Assembly (NCBI GenBank): GCA_037893225.1
Contig: JAZGUH010000484.1
Span: 1,674,001-1,738,000 of the forward strand
Direction of reading: 5' to 3'
DNA: 64,000 nucleotides
From: Hippasteria phrygiana
Taxonomy: Eukaryota; Echinodermata; Asteroidea; Valvatida; Goniasteridae
The number at the start of each line of letters is the position of its first letter. Positions within the stretch are counted from its first letter, which is position 1. Below the pieces are notes generated by a model that saw only the letters and a list, made by a program, of their open reading frames with translations, did no database searches and was not told where the DNA came from. The position numbers and the translations under genes were made by a program. This document shows positions 1-12,410 of the stretch, one piece after another.

Positions 1-589
1 TATGTCACCTTTGATTCCTCACACAATCATTAATTGATCCCAGAATGTGGTGACTCTGAAGATATTAAAGTATCGTGGCACTGACCAGCAGGTCAGTAAG
101 AACAAACCACACGCTCGCCAGCGGTTCCTGCTTTTAATAACCATATAATCCTTCAGCTATTATTACAATATTTTTGTCAAAATATATCAGCCTATTCAGA
201 TCGTCCCTGTACCAGAAAAAAAACCTCGTGCTTCACCGCACAATGCAGAGGGGAAAACTAGGGCACGGGAAACAGCTGCTTTAATCGTTTGTCGCGGCCA
301 GGGAAAGGGAAGCGAACGGTAGGCCATTGGCCAGACGGAGAGGAGGTCATCATACTCCCCGCTAGCTATCCCCAAAGTTCCTGGTATGGCCCGGGCTCGC
401 ACGCAAGTGGGGTATAGGCCCACGGTGGATGGAGGTGTCGATAGATCACAGTAAAAATGCCATTTGGTAGTGACAAAAAGTTGTAACATTCATCCATCGA
501 CCATATGCAGTTCCTGCGTTAAAACTGCGTTAAAGTGTGAAAATAGTTAAGTTGTTAAGGACTGGTAACATGTTGTTGCAGTTGTAGTA

Positions 590-960
590 TACATGTAGTT
601 GTTGTTATTGTAGTTAATGTCGTCTTTTTTATGTTGCTGCTGCTGCTGATGTTGTTGTCGTCGTCGTCATCTTCTTCTTCTTTGTGGAAGTTTTTTTGTC
701 GTCGTTGTTTAAACCAGTTCCGAAGTGTTTTGGATCATGTCCAGTTATTTATGAATGCAATAGTATCTTCGGCGTTTCTTTTTCTTTCTTTTTTTCGTTT
801 GTTGTTGTTGTTGTTTTTGTCTTTTTTTACAGGAAATCGGGCCAAAGTATTGTTCTCACTGATGCCACCGCGATTTTTTTGCTGTGGTTGTTGTTATTTT
901 TGATGTTGTCTTAGTTGTTGTCACTTCGAAGTCTTTTTTCGCTGTTGCTTTCATGTTGGT
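590..960 (+). repeat. TTG/CGT/TTC triplet-rich low-complexity tract
   Basis: Successive runs of GTT, CTG, CGT and TTC triplets; the ORFs across it are homopolymeric artefacts. Confidence 0.7.
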
Positions 961-1283
961 GTTTTGTGGTATTGTGACCGACTCCCACCTTCAGTTCGTG
1001 AAGGCTTGTCTCAATTCCGTGCCTGATTGGGAAAAGTCTTATTTTTGCAGCAAATATTTAGGTTCATAGTTTATTTTTGTTCATAGGTAGGTAAATCTAA
1101 GCCAGCGCTGTCAGTAGCGATTTTAATCTTGGCCGCAAACTTCCACGCGTAGCAAAGTTTCCCGAATGAATCAGCGCTTTAAAGAGACAATTCCCTCGTC
1201 GTGTCCATTTCACATGGACCTTTTCGTAGAAATCCGTCTCCCTGCACTTCTGAACCCATTAGTTATGCCTAATTTATAAACCT

Positions 1284-1400
1284 GGCCGGTCAGGTTGGTG
1301 TACTGGTTTTTCCTCGCCTTCTCCCCGGCTGGTGACCTGATTCTATTCCCGTCTAGGTGCACATACTGGATTTTAGTCTGATTCTTTGGGCTTTCCACTA
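1284..1400 (+). mobile_element. SINE head, tRNA-derived, plus orientation
   Basis: GGCCGGTCAGGTTGGTGTAC marks the A-box region, followed by a degenerate B box (CTATTCCCGTC) and GGTGCAC. It is the same family as copies at 18280, 30801, 35866 and 53360, which lie in the other orientation. Confidence 0.55.
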
Positions 1401-2272
1401 GGAATCATTTCTCTTCCCACTGCTAAAACTTAAATTTTCTGCTTTGTCTTCTCTCAATTAAAAAGACGGAACCACACTCTAAATAAGTCGGATTTAGTCT
1501 TGATACTTCAAGGCATTTGAGATTATTCAAATGAGAACATTTCCTCTTTCGTGTTATCTCAAGCTTAAATTTCAAATTTGAGTTGGTCCTTACGCGGAGA
1601 ATCGCGAATTGCGCATTGGATGGCCCTCGGACCCACTGCATATAAACATAAAACACGTTCTTTTTGTTTTAACTGAGAAAAACAAAAATGTAACGACTCT
1701 GATGCTTTAAGCCAATCTTGATCGGGTAAATAGCGTGACACGCGCCTTCCTCGAACCGTTTTACCATAGGATGTTGTTGGTTCTGCGGCCGGCTGCAGTC
1801 GTGTTCAGATCTCGTTTAATTTCTCATTTAAAATTGCCGGGGCGTTTTGGCACTGGTTCAAGATGAGTAGATAGGTAGACAGTTTTAAGCTATGTTGGTG
1901 TAAGCCTAAGTGTTGTAGAAGTAAACAAACATGAATCTATTTATAATTTGGATACAGGTGCCGTTCTAGTGATCTCTATTAAAAAAGTTTATTTTTTATT
2001 TTGAAGGGAGGTCTAACCAATGTTTGAAGACTAGACAGATATTTGCGAAAAAATAACTTGCGATATTTTTACAACAGTAAATTTCCTCGCATTTCAGACA
2101 TTTTTGTAAAATTTCGTTCACTAAGAAAAGATAAGTTCTTTTTTTTTCTGCGAAAGAAATCACCAAAGAGCATAATTAACAAAGAGAGATGTTTTTGTTT
2201 TGTTAATTTTGATGTCTTTGTCTTTACATTCTGCCGGTACCTGGCAATGATAAAACGAATTAAATCGGAGAC

Positions 2273-2399
2273 TTTGAGACGCTGGTGGCAGCAGACATAC
2301 TGATCCTTTTATCAGTTCTGAGTATAGTTCTGAGCATGCGCACGACTGGTGAGAACAGTGGAAAAGGACCGGTATGTCTGCTGCCACCAGCGTCTCAAA
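2273..2399. mobile_element. Hairpin MITE, perfect 28-bp inverted arms
   Basis: TTTGAGACGCTGGTGGCAGC begins the left arm; 2273-2300 and 2372-2399 are exact inverses. The loop holds GAGCATGCGCACGACTGG. A second, decayed copy is at 18693-18795. Confidence 0.75.
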
Positions 2400-2500
2400 A
2401 GTATCCCATACATCCTTGGTATTTGTATTATTTGGCCATGCAGCGATTAGTTATATACAGGAACACTACAGCTCAATATATCTCACTGCAAATGTGACGT

Positions 2501-2612
2501 AAAATTAACACCAATTGATATCTACATCGAACCATTCGCCATACATTCCATATATCTATATATCGAACCATTCGTCAAATATAGATTCCATATGGTGTTA
2601 ATTTAACACCAC
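2501..2612. mobile_element. Small MITE with GGTGTTAATTTAACACC ends
   Basis: AAATTAACACC at the left and GGTGTTAATTTAACACCAC at the right, with ATATCGAACCATTCG inside. Shares ends and interior with 5826-5912. Confidence 0.5.
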
Positions 2613-2733
2613 GGTTTTTGTAGTGTTCAGATTATGCTGTGTGAATTTGTTTTTTCATCACAGCCCGAATGTTTCACTATACACAAAGCCACTGTCTTCC
2701 AGCACAGAACTTGAAACGAACTGTGTTGGATTT

Positions 2734-2854
2734 TAACAAATTTAGCTGGCCTAACGTTTCGAACCTAAGCAAGTTCTTTCTCAAAGAATATTTTGCCTTT
2801 GAGAAAAAAGAACTTGCTTAGGTTTGAAACGTTAGGCTAGCTAATTTTGTTGAT
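2734..2854. repeat. Inverted repeat, about 55-bp arms, 9-bp loop
   Basis: CTAACGTTTCGAACCTAAGC on the left pairs with GCTTAGGTTTGAAACGTTAG on the right, with few mismatches. Probably a decayed MITE. Confidence 0.7.
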
Positions 2855-4130
2855 TTTATATTTCAGGTCAATCCAGTCAGTTTGCAGTTTGCAGCAGTTT
2901 ATTAAATTTTGATTTGTTGTTGTTGTTGTTGTTGTTGTTTTTTGATCGTTCGTCAATTACCGAGGTATTGGACTCATCGTTGACCAGACGGATGTTTTGC
3001 TCCACCAGACACCGTGGACATATAAGCACTGTCACAGACATAACCACCGGGTTATAGCAAGTACAATATTCCAACCAAACTTGGGTCGCCAACTTTCCTT
3101 TGTGGTGTAACTCCAGAAATCCCTCGGTTGACTGATCGAATGATATGAAGCTATTACAACTATATTGCGAAGGAGTGATGAGAACGACTTTCCTGAAATG
3201 TGGTTTTTATCGAGCCCGTCTCCTGTTGCCTCTCAACCAATTAGGCTTCATCGATCTACGATGTTTGTGCGGGTTTCACTTTTCTTGTCTCTCCAGCTCT
3301 CTCTCCCTCCATGCACGTAGGCCATCCCCCGATGTGACACAATAATGGGCCGGCTGACTGGGACCCGTTTCCGCTTTTTCACTCACACTCTTCCGCTGTT
3401 TATCTCCACATGGAATTCAATAACTTGGATGACACTGGGAAAGAATGGAAGAAATAACATCTTTGTCGATCGAATGCAATTTCTTAAAGCTGTGTTGTGC
3501 ATCACTCGACGATTCGTAGACAGGGTTTGAGAAGTGTGACCTAGATTTCGTCAGCTGAGTGTGTTACGAGCAGGTTGTCGAGTTGCGGTGTTAGGCCGAA
3601 ACAAGTTTGCCTAACATATCCTTCTTATGGTTTCTATTCTGTTTCACTTCCCCTGTTCCCCTAATAGTTGTACTAAATTATGTGATATACCACTGCATAA
3701 CATTGTGTGAATACTCGAATTGTGCGGCATGGTAGCGCAGTTGGTAAAAATCGGATCCCCGACAAAGCCGGGCCCTGTAAACGTTGGGATTTGCATGAAA
3801 GACTACAGTGTTTTGCACAAATGGCCAAAAATGCCCGTGAGTTGACAACAAATCAGAAAACGGCTTCAAACTTTCGGAAATCAAAATAGTGGTATTAGGC
3901 GGCATGAGTGGGGTGCAATCTCTGTCACACACGTACAGTTCGCATAGGCATTGCGGTCTGCCACAAGTTTAATGAAGGCAAATTTTGAACACATTTACCA
4001 AGTTTTTGTCGCCTGACACGAAATCTGATATTTTCAAAGATTTCTACAAACATCGCTATAAAACAAAAATGTTATAAATGGAGAGTCCGACTAGGTCCGA
4101 CAAGGTCCGGCAGATTCAACTTTCCCAACA

Positions 4131-4330
4131 CCCGCCTACATCTGTCTGGGGGTGCAACAAATCGGGGCTTTGAATCCACGGATGTCTGGGATCTTGTGTC
4201 CTTGAGCAAGACACTTTGTCACAAATTGCTTCCCTCCACCCAGGAGTTAGTGTATACCGGTGAGGGCAGTGCTGTTTATGTGTTTGCGTAGCCCAGTTTA
4301 CTAACTTGAAGCTGCACACTTGCTAGGGAG
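4131..4330 (+). mobile_element. SINE-like fragment (CTTGAGCAAGACACTTTGTC)
   Basis: This block, with CCTCCACCCAGGAGTTAGTG following, resembles a SINE body common in invertebrate deuterostomes. A diverged relative lies at 51325-51470 (TTCTTGGGCAAGACATTTTG). Confidence 0.45.
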
Positions 4331-5825
4331 CTGAGACGGTTTCAGGAATGACTGTTTGGCGTACCCCGGTATATGAACAAGTGTAATAATGTAGCGCATG
4401 AACGCCATAATCATGGTGGATGTACGCTTTATAAATGTACACATTATTTAATTTTAGTTACCTTTGGTATCTGATAAACCTATGGCAGAATGAATACAAA
4501 ATAGTGCTGCCAATTATAAGGTTGAAGCCCGAACTCGCTTAGTACAAGCTGAGGCTTTGTATAGGAAACACTTTCTGGAACTTTTCAGTCTTTAATGTCC
4601 TTGCATTTGTCAAAACACCAGCAGACATCGCACGTCCACGTTCAAATACCGGAAAGCATGTTTACTTGACGTTGCCTTGGACAAAAAATGACGCACCTTC
4701 TTTAGGACATGCCAGTATTTGAAGGTTAAAATATTGGATCATGTCACCGAGTTCAGACACAGACAACGCTTCGACGTTCGTTAATGATCATATCCACCCA
4801 CTCTCCACTGTTCCAGCGTTCTTCTCTTGCGGATATTGTTAGAAACCCCAACAGTTACAGACACCAAAGCCTTATTGTCATAACAAAATTAGCGACAGAA
4901 AGAAGAATTTGTAGTCATTTTTGGCGGCCTGAGGATGTTTCAGACACACGGGTGGGTGGGAACCCCGCTGTGCGCGCGTGGTGTGGGAGAGTGGTCAACT
5001 TGGCCTTGGTCATATCGAATGATCGACGACAAGTGCAATGAACCTCTAGTCCCGGAACTCTACGGTTTATACCCTGATTAATAAACAAAGGGAATTGTTG
5101 TTGTGACTGAGCTACTCATGACAGATAACAGTGAACTTGGAAATAGTTCGCTGTCAGAAATGTACGCTTTAGACCTACGTTGGAATTATAGTTTTACAAA
5201 AATTTACGCCAAAATATCTTGTACATTGAACATTTCTCCCCAGTGTAAATACCAGAGATAATCATAGTTTCACGAAGTGTGTACCCCAAACATGCATAGT
5301 GAAACCAACTTTATGCCTCATTGCATTTATTGTGGTGTTAAAATACGCCTGTTCTATATATAGGCCTATGCGGTAACAATATCCACGCCTTGAATGTCAA
5401 AAACGTGGTGCCAGTCTATTTTTTCCTCGTCTGTGAAAGTGTTATTCGTGTTTTTATACTTCCGGTCTGGAACAAAGGCAGTTATGCAAAATTATGTACA
5501 GTGTAATTCATTAGAGCTTATAGTACGCAGTTTTATGCAAACAAATTTAATAAGTGTCTGGTATGTACTGAAACATTAGGCCCCTATTGTTCGTTCCTTG
5601 CGCAAGAGTTGACCAGAAGCTAGCAGTTGATGATTCCAATGAGCCGACTTCCTCGTCATCTGAAATTATAGAATATATATTATAGGCTCACCAGATTTAA
5701 GTTACGGAATCGGACCTTTTTTGTAGAGTTTGGGCTGTATTTGTATTAAATATGAAGCATGATAAAGAAAGAGAATGCGCCGTAGTCTTGATTTGTAGCT
5801 ATATAACCAGATGAGGTACAAAAAG

Positions 5826-5912
5826 TGTGGTGTTAAATTAACACTGCGGGATGTCTATATTGGACGAATAGTTCGATATATAGATACCATTTGGTGTTAG
5901 TTTAACACCACC
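5826..5912. mobile_element. Second copy of the GTGTTAA MITE
   Basis: GTGGTGTTAAATTAACAC at the left and GGTGTTAGTTTAACACCAC at the right, with ACGAATAGTTCGATATATAG inside. Confidence 0.5.
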
Positions 5913-7685
5913 GCTTTTGAAGTGTACGCCTATCTGTATCGGTCGAAAATTACACATCATACAGACTAATCAATGTGTAAAACAGCCGTGAAACCACGTA
6001 ATTCATTGTGAAAACATTGGTGTTCAATCTTCGTTTAATAAAGAGTGTATGTGTATAGACGTAGAATGAAATTTAGGGCTCGGAATTTATTTAAGGTGGA
6101 TATTAAGCTTTGTAGTTTCAAAGTGATGCCACTGTTCCTAGAAAATGAATTGATGTCAATGATTTTGTTCAATCCCTGTGGTAAAGTACGGTAATATTAG
6201 GCATGTACCATGTGTCAATTTGGTGTATTTTCCAGACTTGTTTTCCGTGAGATAGACATCAGTGCCATTCAATTTGGTGTCGTTAGCATGTAGCTCACGA
6301 ATAGACCTAGGCCTATATCTGCTTATTGAAGTAATCGCGGAGATCCATCAGCGAAAGCGCAGACCAATAATCGCGGGCATTTCTGACGTTCTGCCCCGTT
6401 GGGTTTTGCCGTGGGACCCGGACATTGTAATTGATGCCCGTGCTGGCAGATCGCACGGAAGACTCATCCCCTTCGTAAAAAAATGGAAGAAAATTAAGCA
6501 GTTTGGAGCACTCGCAAATCACATGATCGACCGTAAAGGTGTCTGCGGCATGCAGTGCGCGGTTCTCAAGACTTTTGGGAACTGTATCCGGGGGAAAACA
6601 GGATCGACTAAAAGGTCAGGTCAGGATTGATACTCATGCTGAGAGGTACGAATTAGTCAGGGAGGGGACTGGTTGGCGAGTGCATGCAGTAAGTTGCATC
6701 ATGGATGAACGGGCACGCGCGTTTAATATGGATGGCATGTGAAGCACTCTTGAAGTTCTGGCAGGTAACAAAATTTGAGGTAAACGCGCTAAAAATGAGC
6801 CCGAGGTGTGCTGGCGAGAATATTCTCGAATCACTTTCGACAAGGTAGAGCTCGTGTCTTTTTATAGAACAGTTGGCGGTACATGTATTTAATTGGGAAA
6901 GTTTCTGGTAATGCTGTATCGTAATCGTATGGGTCCATTGTTGGTCAACGCTGGGTTTGTTTGCAAGTCACTGCTGGAGGCAAAGACTAGCTGTCCAAGA
7001 CGTGTGCACTTTGGGAATATTGTTCGTGTATAGAAGGGGCAAAAGTGCGATGATCGATCCAGTACTAAAAGTGACACACCCACGTGACAAAAATCAACCA
7101 ATAGGAATAGTGACACTCTCTTGGGTGCTTATGACGAGAGGCTATGGAATTGACCACGCCCCTTCGTCGTCCCTCTTCAAACAAATTTACGTAAACACGA
7201 ATAGAAGGATTCAACCACACCAAGATTCGTTTTGCTCTTTAAAGTGACAAGTTTTTGTTTCTTTTATTCAGCACCATCGGCATGTTACGACCCACCAACC
7301 ATTTTGTATATGTCATACAATATAAAACATTATTGATCATATTAATAGCATTTTTTGTTTATCTTTTTTTTCTTCCAAAGTCTTGGAATTAACTAACAGC
7401 GAACATAGTTGGTCCCGCAATTACAACATTCATAATATAAACATTATATTCTGCTGCGTATTTTTGTTTTAGAAAAAGGGGGGGGGGGGCTACAGTGCAC
7501 TATGGGGCCTTAAAACAAATATTTCTAGTTTGTTGGTCTAACCCACAATGTGTTCGTGTTCTTGAAGGAAAGAGAAAAAGGCCTATATGTCATACCGTAC
7601 CAAAAATTAAGTACAGGTAGTCATTTTACTGAGTGTACATACCGATGTCATATGGAATCGCCCATGTGGACTAATCTATCATTGC

Positions 7686-7890
7686 CAGGGCTGTAGTCGA
7701 GTCCATCACAAGTCCCTGCAAGTCCATCACAAGTCCCTGCAAGTCCCTGCAAGTCCATCACAAACCCTCCAGTCCTAATTCCAATCACAAGCTATTCAAA
7801 TGAGCTTTGACAAAGGCATTCCTTTGTCATTGTTCATCCAGTTACTTGTGACTGGCTTTATGAAAGGACTTGTGACTGGACTTACTGGAC
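7686..7890 (+). mobile_element. hAT-like fragment with tandem AAGTCCATCAC / AAGTCCCTGC units
   Basis: CAGGGCTGTAGTCGAGTCC resembles a hAT terminus. Units of about 10-20 bp repeat at 7699-7763, and inverted matches (GGACTTGTGACTGGACTT) follow near 7863. The right end is not defined. Confidence 0.35.
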
Positions 7891-8633
7891 ATACAACCTT
7901 TTTTTCTGATTCACTTAGTCATAGTTTTAGTGCCTGATTAAAAAAAGAAAAAAATAACTCAAAATAAACTTTGAATTTCTTTTACCCTAACCCCTTACCC
8001 TCTTTTTTTGTAAGTAGCGTTAACATCCGGATCCAACTACATGGATCCTTTTACGGATAGCCCGTCTATTTAGATGTAAATTGTCATGCACAATGCAGTG
8101 CAACGTATACCTTCACTATACATTTCCGGTCTATCCGTAAAAGAGTCTATGTGGTTCTACGCACGGCACTACACTTCCGGTGTCAAAGACGCAGTCATAC
8201 CTACATTCCTTTTCTTTGGTGAGACTTATCCATAAATGATTATTTGTGTCTATTTTGGCTAAATGGGTACATGAGGTTCAGTATACTAATTAATCTGGTA
8301 CCAATGACGTTCACCGACTCCATAATAACATTTCCTATGTCATCAGGTAACGTAACCAAATGGCCGCTATCATGAACTCTTTAAAACCAATTGCTTGATC
8401 TTTTGATAGCAGTGTGCGACAGACTCGGTGCCTTGTTTTTTTAGTGTGATGTATTTTTTTCTTCTTGTTTCCTCGGGGAGGAGATGATCTGTCGTGATAT
8501 TGCAAAAAGGGTTTAAAATGGATTGTAGCTTGTAAAAACGTGTAGATTCGAATCACCTGTTGGTTCAGTTCCCAAGATAGCAGTGCCTCTGTCAAACAAA
8601 ATAAATGTGAACATTTTTGAATGATTCACCGTC

Positions 8634-8828
8634 GTGATGATAGACATTGTGCGGCAGAAACCGCAACCTCCCCAAGATCAATCAGATTTCCTTCTGAACG
8701 CCGGAACACGGAAGAGGCTTCGGCGCAGCTTATCCGAATCAAAATCTGCCTGGAACTCAAGGGAGCTCATCGCAGAGGCAATGTTTCAGGTCGTGAACCC
8801 GCCAACCGACCAGTACCTCGGAAATTGA
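8634..8828 (+). CDS. Unrecognised 64-residue ORF, doubtful
   Basis: A locally GC-rich ORF. After a possible acceptor (GCGGCAG, 8655-8661) it reads KPQPPQDQSDFLLNAGTRKR and on to SLSESKSAW, ending at TGA shortly before a 27-nt C run. The composition looks more protein-like than its surroundings, but I know no family for it and the pyrimidine tract of the acceptor is poor. It may be an isolated exon or chance. Confidence 0.15.
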   Translation: MMIDIVRQKPQPPQDQSDFLLNAGTRKRLRRSLSESKSAWNSRELIAEAMFQVVNPPTDQYLGN

Positions 8829-11800
8829 GACCAGTCCAGTGGGAAGTCGTGCCACTACGGTACCCCCCCCCCCCCCCCCCCCCCCCCCCACGGCCCCTGA
8901 CGAACACACGGCTTCTGCGTGGGATACCTGTATGCTGTCAGTGGTACAAGCACATCGTGCGCAGAAGGGAATCGGTAACTAATATCTTGCATTTCAGACA
9001 CATGAGACGATATATACAAATATGTTGTGCATATTTTGCAATTTCTTTGCATGGTTGACAGCTAATACGTGTAGGCAGGCTAGCACCGACTCCAACATTT
9101 TTTTAGTCGATTCCGACTTCAACCAGAAACCGACTCCAAAACTGGCGTCCTTTAATACTATACATGATGAAACAGGCTGCTTTGTTGTGCAATCTGTAGA
9201 AAAGGTATCGTCTTCTACAAAGAATTATGTAGATTTCTTTGAGGACAGCAAGTCATCAGAATCGCCAGGTTTTGGCTGGACTCGACTCCAGGACAGTCGA
9301 GATTTACCTAAGTTGCTCGCCAGCAGTAGGCCTATATGTGTGAGTAGAAATACTCTGCGTGGCGATTTCACAGATGAAACGGCCGGCTCAGTGAAGTACG
9401 ACATGCATTTTTTTAAGGAATCGGCAATGATCTTTAAATCATTTGTTTTTGAGTTGGTGAGTTTCAGAATCGAGAGGTAGTGCCTGGAATCTACTCCAAG
9501 GAAGTAGGAATCGGCTACTTCAAGGAGTCGATTCCTCTAGAAAGTGGAATCGCCGTTCCGATGTTAAAGTCGAGTAGAGTCGACTCCTGCACAGAGTTGC
9601 CCAAGCCTGCACTTACTCGCATACATTGTGAGCCACCCCTTGCAGTTGTGTAAACAATTCCCTCAATACCAACTGATCACATTGATTGAAAACAATTAAA
9701 TGTGCAGCCCAAACCGACGACACAAATGATTACTTCTATAGTTTTGTTTTCTTCCTGGTAAAGATTTGTTCTTGATAGAATTAAGGGGGAAGCGCAAAAA
9801 TGTGTAGCAGACGTTTTGTTCTGTTTTAACCGTCGCACCATGACACATTTTGTGATGTCTGAATCCCTACTTCTCATCTTATTTTTGTCCTGGAACAGTA
9901 AAAAGCAGTACACTCACAATAACTGTAACCAAAACAATGTTTGAGTACTAGTTTTAACTATCATATTGATCAAACTTGACTTGAATCTGTGCACATCAGT
10001 CCAGATATTGTTGTTCACTTTGAATTGATTTATTTTGGTCAAAAGTTTCAATACATAAATGGAAAACCTTCACGAATTTCACCAGTAATTGAAGCTGTTA
10101 TATACAGTTTGTATAATTTGACCCTTGACCGCAGCCGCGTCAGTATATATCAGTGCATTTAGTTAAATGCTAGAAGCCTAAGTTATACACTCATGATTAC
10201 AATAATTGAAGAACTTTCGGTCGAATAATACCAGTTCATCACAATTGTGGATTAGGCCAACACAAGCTATTGTAAGGTTTTATCATTCACGTATTCTTAT
10301 AACCAAACCGTATTTGGGAAAGAAAAAATGCAGCATTTAAAAAATACATTGAAAACCCCCAACAGAGATACCTAAAAACTGCAATGGCACTATGCTGGTC
10401 GATCATTTAAAAAATAAATCGCACTTTAAAATGTTTCTCGTCGTTACGTAATAAGTGTAACAATAGCAAATACCTTTTAACACACGTTCTTATACCCGCA
10501 ACAAACGTGTTTGAACAATTTCAACTCATTCCAAACCCCGTAACACTGTACGAATAGAAATGACGCGCGTAAAACGGCCATTGGCAGAAACACAGCTTAA
10601 AATACGAGACAATCGTACACGTGTGCTTATAATGCTGAACCTGTTTGTTCTATGAAATTGCTGTAAGTATGGTAAATATAGATACACGGTACTGATATTT
10701 TTAAAGAAGCATACGCACACACACTGTATATTATATCTTTTTCGTCTTTAGACTTTACAACATTGAATAAAAATGTACCACCACTGACTTTATTTGTTAT
10801 ATATTTGGCTTGGGGAGAACGCCTTCACAATGCAAAAAGACTGATTTGGAGAGAAACAAATGAAACGAACCAATTGTGCCACAGACTGATTGACCAAGGT
10901 ACACTTATGTCACTTCGTTCACCCCAAATAATTGGTAAGAAAATTTCTAATTTACATATCATTTGGGATACAAAAAATGAGCACATTTTTAAAACTTTTG
11001 TTCAGTTATTGATTATACACCCTATTGATGACAATCACTGACACGTATTCATATACAGCTTTAATATAACAAGAGAAGATATATACCGTATTTATGTTTC
11101 AGTAGAAATAATGAATGACCAGCTCTTGAGTCACGTGGTATACCAATGCTGCTCCAATCTTGTATCGCCCAGTTAAATTCTAAAGATCCAGTTGTCATAC
11201 CCTCACTCGTGCCACACGTTTTGTAACTACATGTATATAGATACCACCACGTGCGGCCATCATGGCTTGGTTGCCAGACAAGCAAGGCACCAGTCTATAG
11301 TATGTTATTCATGATTTCGTTAACATTCTTGTTCTTTTTTTCTAAATATTACCGCAATAGTTTCAGAGGATGGCCATTCGGGGGCCTTTGCTTGTTAATA
11401 GGATGCAATTTTGGCGGGAAGGTAAGACAATTCGAGTTTGGAGTAAGAAGGATTAATGGAGTGTAACTTAACTGGCCTTTTAAAACGGTAACCAGGGTCG
11501 TCGGCTGCCCATTCGAGCGAGCTTATACCAGTCTCAGCAGCGTATGATCCATGTACGCATTCCGGGAGTCTTGAACTTTCCGAGAACACCCTAAAACGTT
11601 GGAAGGGTCCCGGGTGAGTCTAATCCAACATGGCGGCCGCCCATGTCCATGCTGTGACAGCCATGCGTACCCAGTTGTTCGTGGCATGGCAGTGTCGCGG
11701 TAGATGATTAAAAACAGTACCAGCATTTGCCACGAACGGAGGACTGAAGTGCAGTCAATGCTTCCTCAGGTAGCGCGGCCTCAATTTCACAACATCATTT

Positions 11801-12098
11801 TCACTTAACAGAACATGACGTCGTTGCGCATGCTCGACAGGCTGCCGGGTGCTCCCGCTTTGTCCAATCCGGTGTCGCCACGTGTCGGTGTCGTCAACCA
11901 AGCCAGCGTAATAAATAAATACTTCTTCGAAGTCATTTGGTACAATATTAATTTACAATGATATAAATTACCAATCTTCGTATAAAAATATTGTTACACT
12001 TTATATACATAAACTTACACAAGCTAGTTCTTGGGAGATTGAAGAGGGGGGGGGGGGGAGTCCGTGTGACGTAACGCGAGAAAAACATGAATTATTCA

Positions 12099-12410
12099 TC
12101 AGCTGTCTGTGTCCTCCCGGGCGGGTCCTTCGTTCGACTCCACCTGTTGAATCAGCTGGTAGAGCCGGTAAAAGTCCGCCGTGCTCATGGACGATTCGTC
12201 GGCGGTAGCACTGTCCTCTGGAAGGGGCCGTTTAAGGAACTGGACAGACTTGACTCCACCTTGCCGTGTCCTGTGAGCACTCATGGCTCGCCCGTCCTTA
12301 TTGAATCCAAGGTACGTCTCCGTTCTCTGAACCAGTCTTAGCTCAGTGTAGCCATTGTTGATGGTTTCCCTAAAGCCACATGTTACCCCCGGGCTCATCT
12401 TGATCCTCTT
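12099..12410 (-). CDS. FGF last coding exon 5 (C-terminal trefoil and acidic tail)
   Basis: The acceptor TTTTCCCAG follows a pyrimidine-rich tract. The exon continues in phase 0 with KRIKMSPGVTCGF, then NNGYTEL, YLGFNKDGRA and FLKRPLP, and ends at TGA (12101-12099). It encodes residues 120-222. Cys130 corresponds to the Cys of KDCVF in vertebrate FGF8. No close polyadenylation signal is obvious on the minus strand; the first candidates are ATTAAA near 11066 and AATAAA near 10794. Confidence 0.93.
   Translation of the reverse strand, partial: KRIKMSPGVTCGFRETINNGYTELRLVQRTETYLGFNKDGRAMSAHRTRQGGVKSVQFLKRPLPEDSATADESSMSTADFYRLYQLIQQVESNEGPAREDTDS

Larger units (their letters stand above)
1..12098. 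other. Region without a supportable gene
   Basis: Six-frame reading gives only short ORFs without family signatures or convincing splice sites. The region holds a triplet-rich low-complexity stretch (about 590-960), SINE parts (1284-1400, 4131-4330), small MITEs (2273-2399, 2501-2612, 2734-2854, 5826-5912), a hAT-like fragment (7686-7890) and G/C runs at 7478-7489 and 8863-8889. One ORF with an unusual composition is at 8634-8828. Confidence 0.6.

Noticed and set aside
631..1069. Overlapping Leu/Ser/Phe-rich open frames
   Set aside because: Caused by triplet microsatellite DNA.
3728..3800. tRNA gene (GGTAGCGCAGTTGGTAAAAATCGG)
   Set aside because: The A box is convincing but no B box or acceptor stem follows; probably a SINE head remnant.
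6262..6630. 122-codon plus-strand open frame
   Set aside because: No family resemblance, and an open frame of similar quality exists on the opposite strand.
9022..9480. 152-codon open frame
   Set aside because: It overlaps repeated GACTCC/GTCGATTCC sequence of the kind found at hAT-type ends, continues similar motifs past the stop (to about 9600), and shows no domain.
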